Shown here piece after piece: positions 9,454 through 18,456 of a DNA stretch of 64,000 nt. Origin of the DNA: Flavobacterium sp. FEMGT703F (GTDB lineage Bacteria > Bacteroidota > Bacteroidia > Flavobacteriales > Flavobacteriaceae); assembly GCA_002786385.1 (NCBI GenBank), contig PGCN01000018.1, positions 310,001 through 374,000 on the forward strand, read 5' to 3'. A program made the translations under genes and the position numbers. The notes under the pieces were generated by a model. The model made no database searches and had not been told where the DNA came from. It saw only the letters and a program-made list of their open reading frames with translations. Within the stretch, counting starts at the first letter, position 1. Each line of letters opens with the position of its first letter.

Positions 9454-11265
9454 ATGGGTTTAGTTACTGCTAAAGAAGTTGCAAAAGCAATAAACGCTGA
9501 TAAATACGGGGTTTTCGGAACTTTTTGTGGCTGGTTACTAATGAAAGCTTTGAAAATCTCCACCTTAAATAAAATCTACGACCGCAACAAACACTTGAGC
9601 GAAGTAGAATTCCTAAACGCTATTTTGGATGAATTTCAAATTAAGTTTGAAATTCCGGAAGACGATTTAAAACGATTACCGAAAGACGGTGCTTATATTA
9701 CAATATCTAACCATCCGTTGGGTGGTATTGACGGTATTTTGTTATTGAAATTAATGCTCGAAAGAGAACCGAATTTTAAAATCATCGCCAATTTCCTGTT
9801 GCATCGCATCGAACCGATGAAACCTTACATCATGCCGGTGAATCCGTTCGAAAACCATAAAGATGCCAAATCGAGCGTCATCGGCATCAAAGAAACGCTC
9901 CGCCATTTGAGCGACGGCAAACCTTTAGGCATGTTTCCTGCCGGAGAAGTTTCTACCTATAAAGACGGAAAACTAGTCGTAGACAAAGCTTGGGAAGAAG
10001 GCGCCATCAAAGTGATTCGCAAAGCACAAGTTCCGGTAGTGCCGATTTATTTCCACGCCAAGAACAGTCGCTTTTTCTACTTCTTATCCAAAATCAATCC
10101 AACGCTTCGCACCGCCAAATTACCCTCGGAATTGCTAACCCAAAAGGACCGAGTAATTAAAGTGCGCATTGGGAAACCGATATCCGTAGCCGAACAAAAC
10201 GAACACAAAACCATTGAAGAATACTCGGAATTCTTGCGTCGTAAAACCTATATGTTAGCCAATTCTTTTAATGAAGAATCCAAACTATTGAGTTCGCAAA
10301 ACCTCAACTTGAATTTGAAAACGCCAAAGAGTCCGAAACAAATTGTAAAACCGGCCAACCACGACAAGATTTTAGAAGAAATTGAAGTGTTGAAGCAAGG
10401 CGATTACCGTTTGTTACAAAGCAAAAACTACTTGGTTTTTTTGGTAACTGCCGATAAAATCCCGAACATTTTACACGAAATAGGGCGTTTGCGCGAGATT
10501 ACTTTTAGGGCTGTAGGTGAAGGCACTAACGAATCCATCGACTTAGACCAATACGACAATTATTACCACCATATGTTTTTGTGGGACGATGAAAGTCAGC
10601 AAATAGCCGGCGCTTACCGCATGGGCTTAGGCGCAGAAATTTTCCCGAAATACGGTATCGAAGGCTTTTATTTACAAGACTTATTCCGTTTCGAACCGGA
10701 GTTATACGACATGATGTCGAAGTCCATCGAAATGGGTCGCGCCTTTATCGTGAGCGATTACCAGCAAAAACCAATGCCGTTGTTCTTGTTGTGGAAAGGT
10801 ATTGTACATACTACCTTGCGTTATCCGGAGCACAAATATTTGATTGGTGGCGTAAGCATCAGTAACCAGTTTACCGAATTCTCCAAATCGTTGATGATTG
10901 AATTCATGAAGTCGCATTATTACGATCCGTATGTGGCGCAATACATCAATCCGAAGAAAGAATTCAAAGTAAAATTGAAAGACGCCGACAAAGATTTTGT
11001 ATTCAATGAAACCGAAGCCGATTTGAATAAATTCGACAAAATTATTGACGAAGTTGAGCCGGGCAGTTTGCGACTTCCGGTATTGATTAAAAAATACATC
11101 AAGCAAAACGCACGCGTGGTGGCTTTTAATGTAGATCCGCTATTCAATAATGCTGTCGATGGCTTGATGTACATTCGCATTGCCGACTTACCCGAGAGCA
11201 CTGTAAAACCGGTAATGGAAGAATTCCAAGCCGAATTGGAACGCAAAGAGAAAAATTACAAATAG
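9454..11265 (+). CDS. olsF: OlsF-like bifunctional acyltransferase (ornithine/amino-acid lipid synthesis)
   Basis: The 603-residue protein fuses two acyltransferases. The N-terminal half (to about residue 285) is a PlsC-type lysophospholipid acyltransferase, with ISNHPLGGIDG as the His/Asp active site near residue 87, FPAGEVSTYK and VPIYFHAKNSRFF. The C-terminal half (about 310-590) resembles the GNAT-like N-acyltransferase of the OlsB/hemolysin group (EIGRLREITFRAVGEGTN, IAGAYRMGLG, IEMGRAFIVSDYQ). From the literature as I recall it, such fusions (OlsF), including a Flavobacterium homologue, make ornithine lipids. Whether this one prefers ornithine or glycine cannot be read from the sequence. 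Confidence 0.82.
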   Translation: MGLVTAKEVAKAINADKYGVFGTFCGWLLMKALKISTLNKIYDRNKHLSEVEFLNAILDEFQIKFEIPEDDLKRLPKDGAYITISNHPLGGIDGILLLKLMLEREPNFKIIANFLLHRIEPMKPYIMPVNPFENHKDAKSSVIGIKETLRHLSDGKPLGMFPAGEVSTYKDGKLVVDKAWEEGAIKVIRKAQVPVVPIYFHAKNSRFFYFLSKINPTLRTAKLPSELLTQKDRVIKVRIGKPISVAEQNEHKTIEEYSEFLRRKTYMLANSFNEESKLLSSQNLNLNLKTPKSPKQIVKPANHDKILEEIEVLKQGDYRLLQSKNYLVFLVTADKIPNILHEIGRLREITFRAVGEGTNESIDLDQYDNYYHHMFLWDDESQQIAGAYRMGLGAEIFPKYGIEGFYLQDLFRFEPELYDMMSKSIEMGRAFIVSDYQQKPMPLFLLWKGIVHTTLRYPEHKYLIGGVSISNQFTEFSKSLMIEFMKSHYYDPYVAQYINPKKEFKVKLKDADKDFVFNETEADLNKFDKIIDEVEPGSLRLPVLIKKYIKQNARVVAFNVDPLFNNAVDGLMYIRIADLPESTVKPVMEEFQAELERKEKNYK

Positions 11266-11296
11266 AAAAAGCCGGTAGTAACTACCGGCTTTTTTA
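11266..11296. terminator. Bidirectional terminator between convergent genes
   Basis: An 8-bp GC-rich stem (GCCGGTAG, 11271-11278 with 11282-11289) is flanked by A5 on the left and T6 on the right. It can therefore stop transcription of the acyltransferase gene and of the convergent DUF805 gene. Confidence 0.9.
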
Positions 11297-11313
11297 TTGA
11301 ATGGCAAATTGGA

Positions 11314-11808
11314 TTATTCTACTCCAATCTGACTGATATCTTCTGAACCATCTGCTTTTGGATCCGGTCCGTATTTGTTTTCTCCAACATCTCCATTGGT
11401 ACAAAACATCACAAGCAACCAAATGGCCAAACCAAAAACAACCACTCCGGCAATAATTACGCCTGTGCCAAATCCTTCCGGCGAAGCTACTCCTGACAAA
11501 GCTGACAAACTAGCGCCAACCATTACAGCAGCACAAATAATCATCGCTAAGTAAATAATCACCAGCAACCATCCGCTTTTTCCAATGTCGTGCAATCTTC
11601 GGAAAGCAACAGCTAATCCCGGAATAAAAACAGCCAAACCGTAAACGGTGTTTAGACCAATTTCCAAATTCAACGCTTTGTCAATGGCCATTGTAATGAC
11701 TGAAAAAATCAAATTAAAAAGCGTGAAATACCAATACTCTGATCGGCGTGCTCTGCCGTTAAAATTGGCATAATTTTCAAATACAACTTTTTTGTACCAG
11801 TTAAACAT
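11314..11808 (-). CDS. DUF805 inner-membrane protein
   Basis: The 164 residues match the DUF805 family: the opening FNWYKKVVFENYANFNGRARRSEYWYF is the hallmark, followed by about four hydrophobic helices and the FRRLHDIGKSGW loop. A short acidic tail carries GPDPKA. The family is widespread in inner membranes and has no established function. It is a single gene on the minus strand, ending at the shared terminator. Confidence 0.88.
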   Translation of the reverse strand: MFNWYKKVVFENYANFNGRARRSEYWYFTLFNLIFSVITMAIDKALNLEIGLNTVYGLAVFIPGLAVAFRRLHDIGKSGWLLVIIYLAMIICAAVMVGASLSALSGVASPEGFGTGVIIAGVVVFGLAIWLLVMFCTNGDVGENKYGPDPKADGSEDISQIGVE

Positions 11809-11925
11809 AATTAATAGTTATTAGTTAGTCCTACTCTTAAGGATTTTCGGTTACTCCATGGGTTAATAGACTCAAATATAAAGAAATTTTGTAATAATAT
11901 TATGAAGCTGGGTATTTCTTGAAAC

Positions 11926-11955
11926 AAAAAAAGCAACCCTAAGATTGCCTTTTTG
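11926..11955 (-). terminator. Terminator of the TM2-DUF2752-DUF4870-M48 operon
   Basis: A short hairpin (arms GGCAA and TTGC(C/T) around an eight-base loop) is followed on the minus strand by a run of seven Ts. It lies just after the M48 gene stop at 11956. Confidence 0.7.
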
Positions 11956-12750
11956 CTATTGTTGTTCGGCTAATTTTTGAAAAGCCTGCCATTCTTTTTC
12001 GGTTATAGTAGCTTTGCTTTTGAGTTTTTTGCCTTTGATGTATTCCAAAATATATTGGGCTCGCTCCTCTGATTCCGGATGCGAAGCAATCCAATACATT
12101 TCTTTAGGCATTTGGTTTTCGAGTGCCATTTGGTACATAAAATCGGCCAAAGGTTTCGGATCGATATTTGCCGCTATCATATAATCGACACTGGTTATGT
12201 CGGCTTCTTTCTCCAAAGAACGGTCGTAAGCCGAAGAAGATAAGGTTCGGAAAATTTCCTTCAATACTTCGCCTGCTTTGCCTCCGGTGGTAGCCGAAAG
12301 CAATACGGAAAATCCAATTTCTTTGGAAAGTTTCTTCATCACGTGTTTGTTTTCAATATGGGCGATTTCGTGTCCTAAAACACCTTGCAATGCTTGTTGG
12401 TTTTTGCAATCTGCAATCAAACCGGTATAAACCACCAAATGATTATTAGGCAAAGCAAAAGCGTTGATTTCATCTTTTTCTATGATATGAACTTTTAAGG
12501 AATCACGCTCAATTCCGTTAGCTTCACATAAAGGATTGATTAATTTATCGAGGGTTTTAACCAAGCTGTCGTTAAGCACTACATCTTCGGTTTTGGCTAT
12601 TTCATCCCAAATTAATTCTCCCAAAGCGGTTTCTAAATCTTGACCATTCTGCTTCACTTTAAAAAAGGAAACATAGTCTAACTGTGATAAGCCAAACCAA
12701 ATCAAAAACACTGTAAAGACTATGGCTAATCCTTGTGCTGCTATTTTCAT
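11956..12750 (-). CDS. M48 family metallopeptidase, membrane-anchored
   Basis: This zinc metalloprotease of 264 residues has an N-terminal membrane anchor (residues 5-23) and an exposed catalytic domain. The zinc motif HEIAH sits in GVLGHEIAHIENKH near residue 127, the third ligand Glu is in RSLEKEADITSVDYM, and IASHPESEERAQYI matches the C-terminal family motif. Members of this Oma1/BepA-like group degrade misfolded envelope proteins. Its start overlaps the preceding DUF4870 gene by four bases, and it is the last gene of a four-gene operon. Confidence 0.9.
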   Translation of the reverse strand: MKIAAQGLAIVFTVFLIWFGLSQLDYVSFFKVKQNGQDLETALGELIWDEIAKTEDVVLNDSLVKTLDKLINPLCEANGIERDSLKVHIIEKDEINAFALPNNHLVVYTGLIADCKNQQALQGVLGHEIAHIENKHVMKKLSKEIGFSVLLSATTGGKAGEVLKEIFRTLSSSAYDRSLEKEADITSVDYMIAANIDPKPLADFMYQMALENQMPKEMYWIASHPESEERAQYILEYIKGKKLKSKATITEKEWQAFQKLAEQQ

Positions 12751-13196
12751 AAGTGTAGCGTTTTAGGTTTACAAATCAAATCTGTTAGTCCGCCAAAGAA
12801 GAAGAACTTTATGTGTATGCCTTTTCTAACTTGAACGGCTGCATAAATCGTAGAAATCAATTCGATGATGTTAACCACAATTACGGTAAGCACATAAGCA
12901 AAATATTCATTGGTAAACTTTACGTCGCCAAACAATATAGAAACCGTCCACCAAAAACTGTAACTGTTCATAAAGAAAAGCGCAAATTGTGACAGCAAGG
13001 CTTGTGTACAATGCCATCTTACAAAATAAGGCTTGTTGCGGTTGGCCACGTAAAAGAAGAAAGTGGCAATCAAATTCAGAATCGGCAACGGTAATCCGGC
13101 TACCACAGCCACTAACGACATGAGATAACTGTTCGACGCTTTCTCACATTCACTATCCGAAGGCTGATAGGGAAAATTGGTTATTTGTCTTCTCAT
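12747..13196 (-). CDS. DUF4870-like membrane protein
   Basis: The 149 residues contain three or four hydrophobic helices. The segment NRNKPYFVRWHCTQALLSQ resembles the conserved membrane-interface motif of the DUF4870/Tic20-like family (xxxxVRFHAxQAL). The function is unknown. It is translationally coupled to both neighbours (four-base overlaps with the DUF2752 gene and the M48 gene), which suggests the four products act together at the inner membrane. Confidence 0.7.
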   Translation of the reverse strand: MRRQITNFPYQPSDSECEKASNSYLMSLVAVVAGLPLPILNLIATFFFYVANRNKPYFVRWHCTQALLSQFALFFMNSYSFWWTVSILFGDVKFTNEYFAYVLTVIVVNIIELISTIYAAVQVRKGIHIKFFFFGGLTDLICKPKTLHL

Positions 13197-13600
13197 AGAT
13201 TTTTAGTTAGGTTCCAATACCAGAGCAATAAAATCAGTAAAATAAAAAAGCTTGCGACCAAGGGTTTTCTCAAAAAAACCTCAGTTTGCTTGTACTTTTG
13301 AAACAAAGTGTCTTGCTGGGTCAGCAAGTCAACGGCAATCCAAATAGGCGCTAAAACCATAATAAGAAATACGATTGAACCTAAAGGATTGAACTGAACA
13401 GACTGCAACAAGTTGCCCTTAAAAAGTAACAAAACAGCTCTGGTTGTTCCACATGAAGGACAATTGTACCCAGTAACATTCTTAAACCAACAAAGCGTTG
13501 TGTCAGATTGCTGAAAGTAATAGGTACTTAAAAGAAGGTAAACAAACCCAAGGAAACAAGCCACACCTAACAATCCGTATAACTTGTTTCGGGTCATCAT
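13193..13600 (-). CDS. DUF2752 membrane protein
   Basis: This 135-residue protein has three transmembrane helices and the DUF2752 signature CWFKNVTGYNCPSCGTTRA, whose CPxCGxTR motif could bind a metal or be redox active. The family has no proven function. It lies between the TM2 gene (three-base gap) and the DUF4870 gene (four-base overlap), a combination I recall as recurrent in Bacteroidetes. Confidence 0.9.
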   Translation of the reverse strand: MMTRNKLYGLLGVACFLGFVYLLLSTYYFQQSDTTLCWFKNVTGYNCPSCGTTRAVLLLFKGNLLQSVQFNPLGSIVFLIMVLAPIWIAVDLLTQQDTLFQKYKQTEVFLRKPLVASFFILLILLLWYWNLTKNL

Positions 13601-13603
13601 TTA

Positions 13604-13945
13604 CTAGTATAAAGTATTTTGAAAAAGCTCAATGTTTTTCTCACGAGTAGCTCCCATAATTAAGAACCAATCGATGATAGTCCAAATTCCTAAACCACCA
13701 CAAGTCAACAATTTTCCTATTCCCAATCCGGTATCACCAATAAAGAAACGGTCGATTCCCAAAGAACCACCACCTACAATAGAAATGATTAAAGCAGTTG
13801 TAGGATCTTTAAATTGCATGGTTTGAACCATACCCCATCTTGACTCGTCAAGGGATAATAATTTCTCTCTCACACTTGGCAAATGATGCGCTTCGAAAAA
13901 CTTAGAGTTCATCATTAAAAACATGTCGACTTTTTGTGCGTCCAT
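13604..13945 (-). CDS. TM2 domain protein
   Basis: The 113-residue protein has an N-terminal polar part of about 50 residues and a C-terminal TM2 domain: two helices with [39 protein letters not shown], including the DRF-type turn and the closing W-x-x-I-D. It is the first gene of the TM2-DUF2752-DUF4870-M48 operon. The role is unknown. Confidence 0.92.
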   Translation of the reverse strand: MDAQKVDMFLMMNSKFFEAHHLPSVREKLLSLDESRWGMVQTMQFKDPTTALIISIVGGGSLGIDRFFIGDTGLGIGKLLTCGGLGIWTIIDWFLIMGATREKNIELFQNTLY

Positions 13946-14099
13946 AATAAATTGTTTTATTGGTTAAATTAATTGATGGCTCTAATATATAAAATTCTTA
14001 TAAAAAATCGAACTTTTAAAAAGTATTGCACCCGAAATTTAAAGAAAGTCCTTTCGGAATACAAAACAACCTCAGTAGTAGTAACTGTAAAAGAATTGG

Positions 14100-15053
14100 C
14101 TAACGGAACATTTTCAAAATTTTATCCACTATCGTCTGGGCCAATTTCTCATGACTTTCAAACGTCCATCCGGCAATATGTGGCGTCAATAAAACATTGT
14201 CCGCTTGCAGTAAATACGCAAAGGCTTTGGGTTTTTCGCTGTCGATAAATAAATTTTCAAAAGACAACTTTTCGTATTCCAACACATCCAATCCGGCGCC
14301 CAAAATTTTCCCGGTGGCTAAAGCTGTGACCAAATCATCGGTCACCACATTTTTACCTCTTGAGGTATTAATCAACCAAAAAGGTTGGGCAAAAGCATTG
14401 ATGAAATTCGTATTCACCATCTTATCCGTTTCGGGTGTCCATGGTATGTGCAAACTCAATACCTCCGCTTTGGCTTGCAACTCGGCCAACGAAACTTGAC
14501 GCGCATTGGCATCGCCTACATTGGGTAAAATATCATAACACAAAACGGTAACGTCAAATCCGCGTAGTTTTTTGGCAAACGATTTCCCCATATTGCCATA
14601 TCCAATAATGCCAACGGTCTTGCCTTCCAATTCATAGCCTCGATTGCCTTCTCGTATCCATTGGCCTTGTCGCACCAAACGGTCAGCCCTGTTGAGTTTG
14701 TTCATTAACGACAATAACATCCCCAAAGCATGTTCTCCAACCGCATTACAATTGCCTTCCGGCGCTGCAATCAAATGAATGCCTTTGGCTTGAGCATAAT
14801 CACAATCAATACTTTCCAATCCTGCGCCCACTCTGGCAATAAACTTAAGACTAGTGGCTTTATCCATAAACGCTTTGTCAATTTTAAAACGACTACGAAT
14901 GACAATGCCTTGATAATCTTTGATTTTAGCTTCAATGTCACTTTTGGAAGAAGTGAAATCAGCTTCATTTTGAAATCCGGCGGCAACCAGTTGTTCCCAT
15001 AACAAAGGATGATTGCTGTCGATGTGAAGTATTTTGATGTCTCGATTTGGCAT
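14100..15053 (-). CDS. D-2-hydroxyacid dehydrogenase, SerA-like
   Basis: The protein belongs to the D-isomer-specific 2-hydroxyacid dehydrogenases. It shows ARVGAGLESIDCDYAQ with the catalytic Arg, an NAD-binding VGIIGYGNMGKSFAKKL fold, LSLHIPWTPETDKMVN, and the catalytic His in LTPHIAGWT. At 317 residues it lacks the regulatory ACT domain of long SerA. Phosphoglycerate dehydrogenase activity is plausible but not certain. The ATG at 15053 (MPNRDIK) was chosen because the longer reading adds a hydrophobic stretch that is foreign to the family. Confidence 0.88.
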   Translation of the reverse strand: MPNRDIKILHIDSNHPLLWEQLVAAGFQNEADFTSSKSDIEAKIKDYQGIVIRSRFKIDKAFMDKATSLKFIARVGAGLESIDCDYAQAKGIHLIAAPEGNCNAVGEHALGMLLSLMNKLNRADRLVRQGQWIREGNRGYELEGKTVGIIGYGNMGKSFAKKLRGFDVTVLCYDILPNVGDANARQVSLAELQAKAEVLSLHIPWTPETDKMVNTNFINAFAQPFWLINTSRGKNVVTDDLVTALATGKILGAGLDVLEYEKLSFENLFIDSEKPKAFAYLLQADNVLLTPHIAGWTFESHEKLAQTIVDKILKMFR

Positions 15054-15161
15054 AAGTAGCAATTGAGAAGTAAAGATAAGATTTAATAAGACATGATAAA
15101 AAAGCAATTTACACCAATGATAACCTTAAACATTTGTTACAAGCACATTCGATTATGACTA

Positions 15162-15174
15162 TCTGACTATCAGA
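15162..15174. promoter_or_regulatory. Inverted repeat upstream of the nos operon
   Basis: TCTGA and TCAGA are separated by three bases, with further TATGA/TCATA arms outside (15154-15180). It lies about 50 bp upstream of the Crp/Fnr-type box and could be a second operator, but no other copy was seen in the window. Confidence 0.3.
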
Positions 15175-15218
15175 ATCATAGCTTTTAAAAGACAAGCCGG
15201 AAAACTTTCCTACTCTTT

Positions 15219-15232
15219 ATGATTGTAATCAT
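15219..15232 (+). promoter_or_regulatory. Crp/Fnr-type operator of the nos operon
   Basis: ATGATTGTAATCAT is a palindrome of the TGAT-N4-ATCA type. A -7-like element, GAAATTTG (15256-15263), is centred 34 bp downstream, and the cytochrome c ATG follows at 15290. The same box and spacing recur at other promoters in the window. Confidence 0.8.
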
Positions 15233-15289
15233 AAAATTAACAAGTGTTTAATGCTGAAATTTGTAAATGAATCTTTAATACTTCCTATC

Positions 15290-15772
15290 ATGAAAAAATT
15301 ATTGTTAACCGCGCTCACCTTTTCTCTGCTGATTGCTTGTGGGAAAAAGGAAAAAGAAACTGAAGAATACAACCCTGCTGCCGATCCGTCTGCAACAGAA
15401 ACAAAAGCCGCTGACCCATCAAGTTACGACCCAAAAAGAGGTGAAGGTAAATTTACCAACGTAGAACTTGGCGCTACACTCGATCAGGCTATGGCTGTTA
15501 AAGGAGAAGAAGTGGCAGCCGTAAAGTGTACATCTTGTCACAAACCTACCGATGAAAAACTCGTTGGTCCGGGATGGAAAGGCGTAACCGAAAGAAGAAG
15601 ACCGGAATGGATTATGAACTTTATCACCAATCCTGACCCAATGATCGACAAAGACCCTGAAGTACAAGCCCAATTAGAAATTTGTTTGGTTCGTATGCCA
15701 AACCAAGGGTTAAGCGACGATGATGCCCGTCATATTTTAGAATACATGCGAAAAATTGACGGTGTAAAATAA
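15290..15772 (+). CDS. Lipoprotein c-type cytochrome of the nos operon
   Basis: The 160-residue lipoprotein has its lipidated Cys at about residue 17 (LLIACGKK), a Pro/Ala/Thr-rich linker, and a single heme c site CTSCH. The distal Met ligand is probably in LVRMPNQGLSDDDARHILEYM. It is the first gene of the nos operon, 61 bp before nosZ, and probably delivers electrons to NosZ in the periplasm. No nosR, nosG or nosH gene is present, so the electrons must come from another quinol-oxidising complex. The ATG at 15290 gives a proper lipoprotein signal; an upstream start at 15251 would not. Confidence 0.9.
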   Translation: MKKLLLTALTFSLLIACGKKEKETEEYNPAADPSATETKAADPSSYDPKRGEGKFTNVELGATLDQAMAVKGEEVAAVKCTSCHKPTDEKLVGPGWKGVTERRRPEWIMNFITNPDPMIDKDPEVQAQLEICLVRMPNQGLSDDDARHILEYMRKIDGVK

Positions 15773-15833
15773 ACCAAAACCTGAGATTGGTTAACCCGTG
15801 AAAGTGCTGGCCAATCTTATTAAATCAATAATA

Positions 15834-17813
15834 ATGAAAAATAAGTTTGTAAAAGCAATTTTTGCTGTCGTTCTCGGAAGTGCTTTGTTCACTTCTTGTA
15901 AACCAAAGAATTCGGGCGATGCGGTGAGTGGTGATGCCGCTCAAAAAGCCTATGTCGCTCCGGGTAAATATGATGAATTTTATAACTTCGTGTCCGGAGG
16001 TTTCAGCGGACAGTTGAGTGTTTACGGTCTGCCAAGCGGTAGATTATTCCGAGTAATTCCGGTGTTTTCCGTTGACCCTGAAAAAGGTTGGGGTTACAGC
16101 GAAGAAACCAAGCCGATGTTAAACACTTCCAACGGCTTTGTGCCTTGGGACGATTTACACCACACCGAAATGTCACAAACCAATGGTGAAGTAGACGGTC
16201 GCTGGGTTTTTGGTAACGCCAATAACACTCCTCGTATCGCTCGAATCGACTTGAAAACATTCAAAACTGCCGAAATTATCGAGCTGCCCAACAGTGGTGG
16301 AAATCACTCTTCTCCATTCATCACCGAAAATACAGAATACGTGGTTGCCGGAACTCGTTTCAGCGTACCGCCGGATTATACCAACGGTGACGTAGCCATC
16401 AATACTTATAAAGAAAACTTCAAAGGCCACATCAGTTTTGTAAAAGTGGGCAAAGAAGGAGAAATGGACTTAGCATTCCAAATTGTAACGCCGGGGGTTA
16501 ACTTCGACTTATCGCACGCCGGTAAAGGAAAATCACACGGTTGGTTCTTTTTCTCTTGTTACAATACCGAACAAGCCAACACCTTATTAGAAGTAAATGC
16601 GTCTCAACGTGATAAAGACTTCATTATGGCGGTGAACTGGAAAAAAGCTGAAGAGTACATCAAAGCCGGAAAAGGAAAAAAACAAAGCGTGAAATACGCT
16701 CACAACAAATGGAATGAAAAAACACATAGCGCCACTTCTGAAATGAAAAATGAAGTTTTAGTGTTAGATGCCGCTGCCTTAAAAGACATTTGTTACATGA
16801 TTCCTTGTCCTAAATCACCTCACGGTTGTGACGTTGATCCAACAGGTGAATACATCGTAGGTTCCGGTAAATTGGCTGCCTTGATTCCGGTATTCAGTTT
16901 TGATAAATTGATGGGCGCCATCAAAGACAAAAAATTTGAAGGTGACTACGGCGGAATTCCGGTAGTAAAATACGAAGCGGCCTTACATGGTGAAGTGCAA
17001 AAACCGGGCTTAGGACCATTACATACCGAATTCGACGGTAAAGGAAATGCTTACACCACTTTCTTCGTGTCTTCTGAAGTGGTAAAATGGGACATCAAAA
17101 CGTTAAAAGTATTGGATAGAGTACCTACTTACTATTCTGTGGGTCACTTGTGTATCCCCGGCGGTGACAGTAAAAAACCTTTCGGTAAATACTTAATCGC
17201 TTACAATAAAATTACCAAAGACCGCTATTTACCAACCGGTCCGGAGTTAGCTCAATCTGCTCAGATATTTGACATCAGCGGGGATAAAATGCAACTCATA
17301 CTCGACTTCCCGACCATCGGTGAACCGCACTATGCGCAAGCCGCTCCGGCCGATTTGATTCGAAACAATGGTCAGTTGAAATTCTATAAAATTGCCGACA
17401 ACAATCACCCTTTTGTAACCAAAGGAGAAAAAGAAGCCAAAGTGGTTAGAGAAGGCAACAAAGTTCATGTATATATGACTTCTATCCGTTCTCACTTTGC
17501 ACCGGATAATATTGAAGGCATTAAACTGGGAGACGAAGTATACTTCCACGTAACCAACTTAGAGCAAGACTGGGATGTACCACACGGATTTGCCATCAAA
17601 GGTGCCGACAATGGCGAGTTACTCATCATGCCGGGCGAAACCACAACCTTGAAATGGATTCCTAAAAAAACAGGAATGTATCCTATGTATTGTACCGATT
17701 TCTGTAGTGCACTACACCAAGAAATGCAAGGTTATGTAAGAGTTTCTCCGGCAGGAAGTAGTGTCCCGCTCACCTGGAGTGTGGGGACCAACTTACCGAA
17801 GGCTACCAAATAA
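15834..17813 (+). CDS. nosZ: Nitrous oxide reductase, clade II, lipoprotein form
   Basis: NosZ reduces N2O to N2 in the periplasm using a binuclear CuA and a tetranuclear CuZ centre. The CuA site is complete near residues 618-631 (C-x3-C-x3-H-x2-M in CTDFCSALHQEM), and CuZ His ligands begin with DDLHHTEMS, followed by SPHGCDVDPTG and GPLHTEFDG. The N-terminus is a Sec lipoprotein signal (LFTSC) with no twin-Arg motif, as in clade II enzymes. The 659 residues fit the family. The ATG at 15834 was chosen because it starts the signal peptide. A strong terminator-like hairpin follows directly, before the next nos gene. Confidence 0.97.
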   Translation: MKNKFVKAIFAVVLGSALFTSCKPKNSGDAVSGDAAQKAYVAPGKYDEFYNFVSGGFSGQLSVYGLPSGRLFRVIPVFSVDPEKGWGYSEETKPMLNTSNGFVPWDDLHHTEMSQTNGEVDGRWVFGNANNTPRIARIDLKTFKTAEIIELPNSGGNHSSPFITENTEYVVAGTRFSVPPDYTNGDVAINTYKENFKGHISFVKVGKEGEMDLAFQIVTPGVNFDLSHAGKGKSHGWFFFSCYNTEQANTLLEVNASQRDKDFIMAVNWKKAEEYIKAGKGKKQSVKYAHNKWNEKTHSATSEMKNEVLVLDAAALKDICYMIPCPKSPHGCDVDPTGEYIVGSGKLAALIPVFSFDKLMGAIKDKKFEGDYGGIPVVKYEAALHGEVQKPGLGPLHTEFDGKGNAYTTFFVSSEVVKWDIKTLKVLDRVPTYYSVGHLCIPGGDSKKPFGKYLIAYNKITKDRYLPTGPELAQSAQIFDISGDKMQLILDFPTIGEPHYAQAAPADLIRNNGQLKFYKIADNNHPFVTKGEKEAKVVREGNKVHVYMTSIRSHFAPDNIEGIKLGDEVYFHVTNLEQDWDVPHGFAIKGADNGELLIMPGETTTLKWIPKKTGMYPMYCTDFCSALHQEMQGYVRVSPAGSSVPLTWSVGTNLPKATK

Positions 17814-17821
17814 AATTAACC

Positions 17822-17854
17822 AAAGGGAACAGATTTTATTTGTTCCCTTTTTTT
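17822..17854 (+). terminator. Intra-operon terminator or attenuator after nosZ
   Basis: A 10-bp perfect stem (AAAGGGAACA, 17822-17831 with 17841-17850) with a nine-base loop is followed by a run of Ts to 17854. It lies between nosZ and the nosB-like gene, whose ATG is at 17866. Most transcripts probably stop here, giving more NosZ and cytochrome than assembly factors. Confidence 0.88.
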
Positions 17855-17865
17855 CTCTGAATGCA

Positions 17866-18456
17866 ATGAAAAATCTATCCATTTCAGGTCTGTCAAAAGT
17901 ATTGCTTTTGATAACCGGAGCCCTATTTGTAGGAGCTTTGTTTGTACCCATGTGGCAAATCCAACTCGAAGCACCTCAATACCCGGAAGGCCTTGTATTG
18001 CAATTGTACGCCAACAAAATTGGCGGCGATGTGGAAATCATCAACGGGTTAAACCACTACATCGGTATGGCCACCTTGCATACCGAAAACTTTTTCGAGT
18101 TTACCGTTTTGCCTTATGTCTTCGGTGCTTTTGCGCTTATCTCCATCGTATTAATTTTTGTAGCCAAAAGAAAAGCAGTACTCGCTTTTCTAATCACTTA
18201 TATAGTTTTTATCGCCTTAGCTGCTGTAGATTTCTATCGATGGAATTACGAATACGGACACAATCTCGATCCAAATGCAGCCATCAGAGTCCCGGGTATG
18301 GCTTACCAGCCGCCACTCATTGGTTACAAACAACTACTCAATTTTGGGGCTTACTCCATCCCAGACACCGGAGGTTGGTTGTTAACTGTTGCCGGAATAT
18401 TACTGTTTTTTGTGGTTCTGAAAGAATATAAGTTTACTAAAAAAACAACCTTATGA
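17866..18456 (+). CDS. nosB: NosB-like membrane protein of the nos operon
   Basis: The 196-residue membrane protein has about four helices (residues 13-31, 84-103, 109-127 and 168-185) and a periplasmic loop with MWQIQLEAPQYPEGL and NGLNHYIGM. Clade II nos clusters carry a membrane protein called NosB in this position after nosZ; its exact role in N2O respiration is unsettled. The assignment rests on position and topology more than on motifs. The ATG at 17866 lies just after the hairpin. Its end overlaps nosL by four bases (ATGA). Confidence 0.65.
   Translation: MKNLSISGLSKVLLLITGALFVGALFVPMWQIQLEAPQYPEGLVLQLYANKIGGDVEIINGLNHYIGMATLHTENFFEFTVLPYVFGAFALISIVLIFVAKRKAVLAFLITYIVFIALAAVDFYRWNYEYGHNLDPNAAIRVPGMAYQPPLIGYKQLLNFGAYSIPDTGGWLLTVAGILLFFVVLKEYKFTKKTTL

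Noticed and set aside
13973-14248. 91-residue plus-strand ORF between the TM2 gene and the dehydrogenase gene
   Set aside because: Most of it lies antisense to the end of the well-supported dehydrogenase gene, and the sequence resembles no family.
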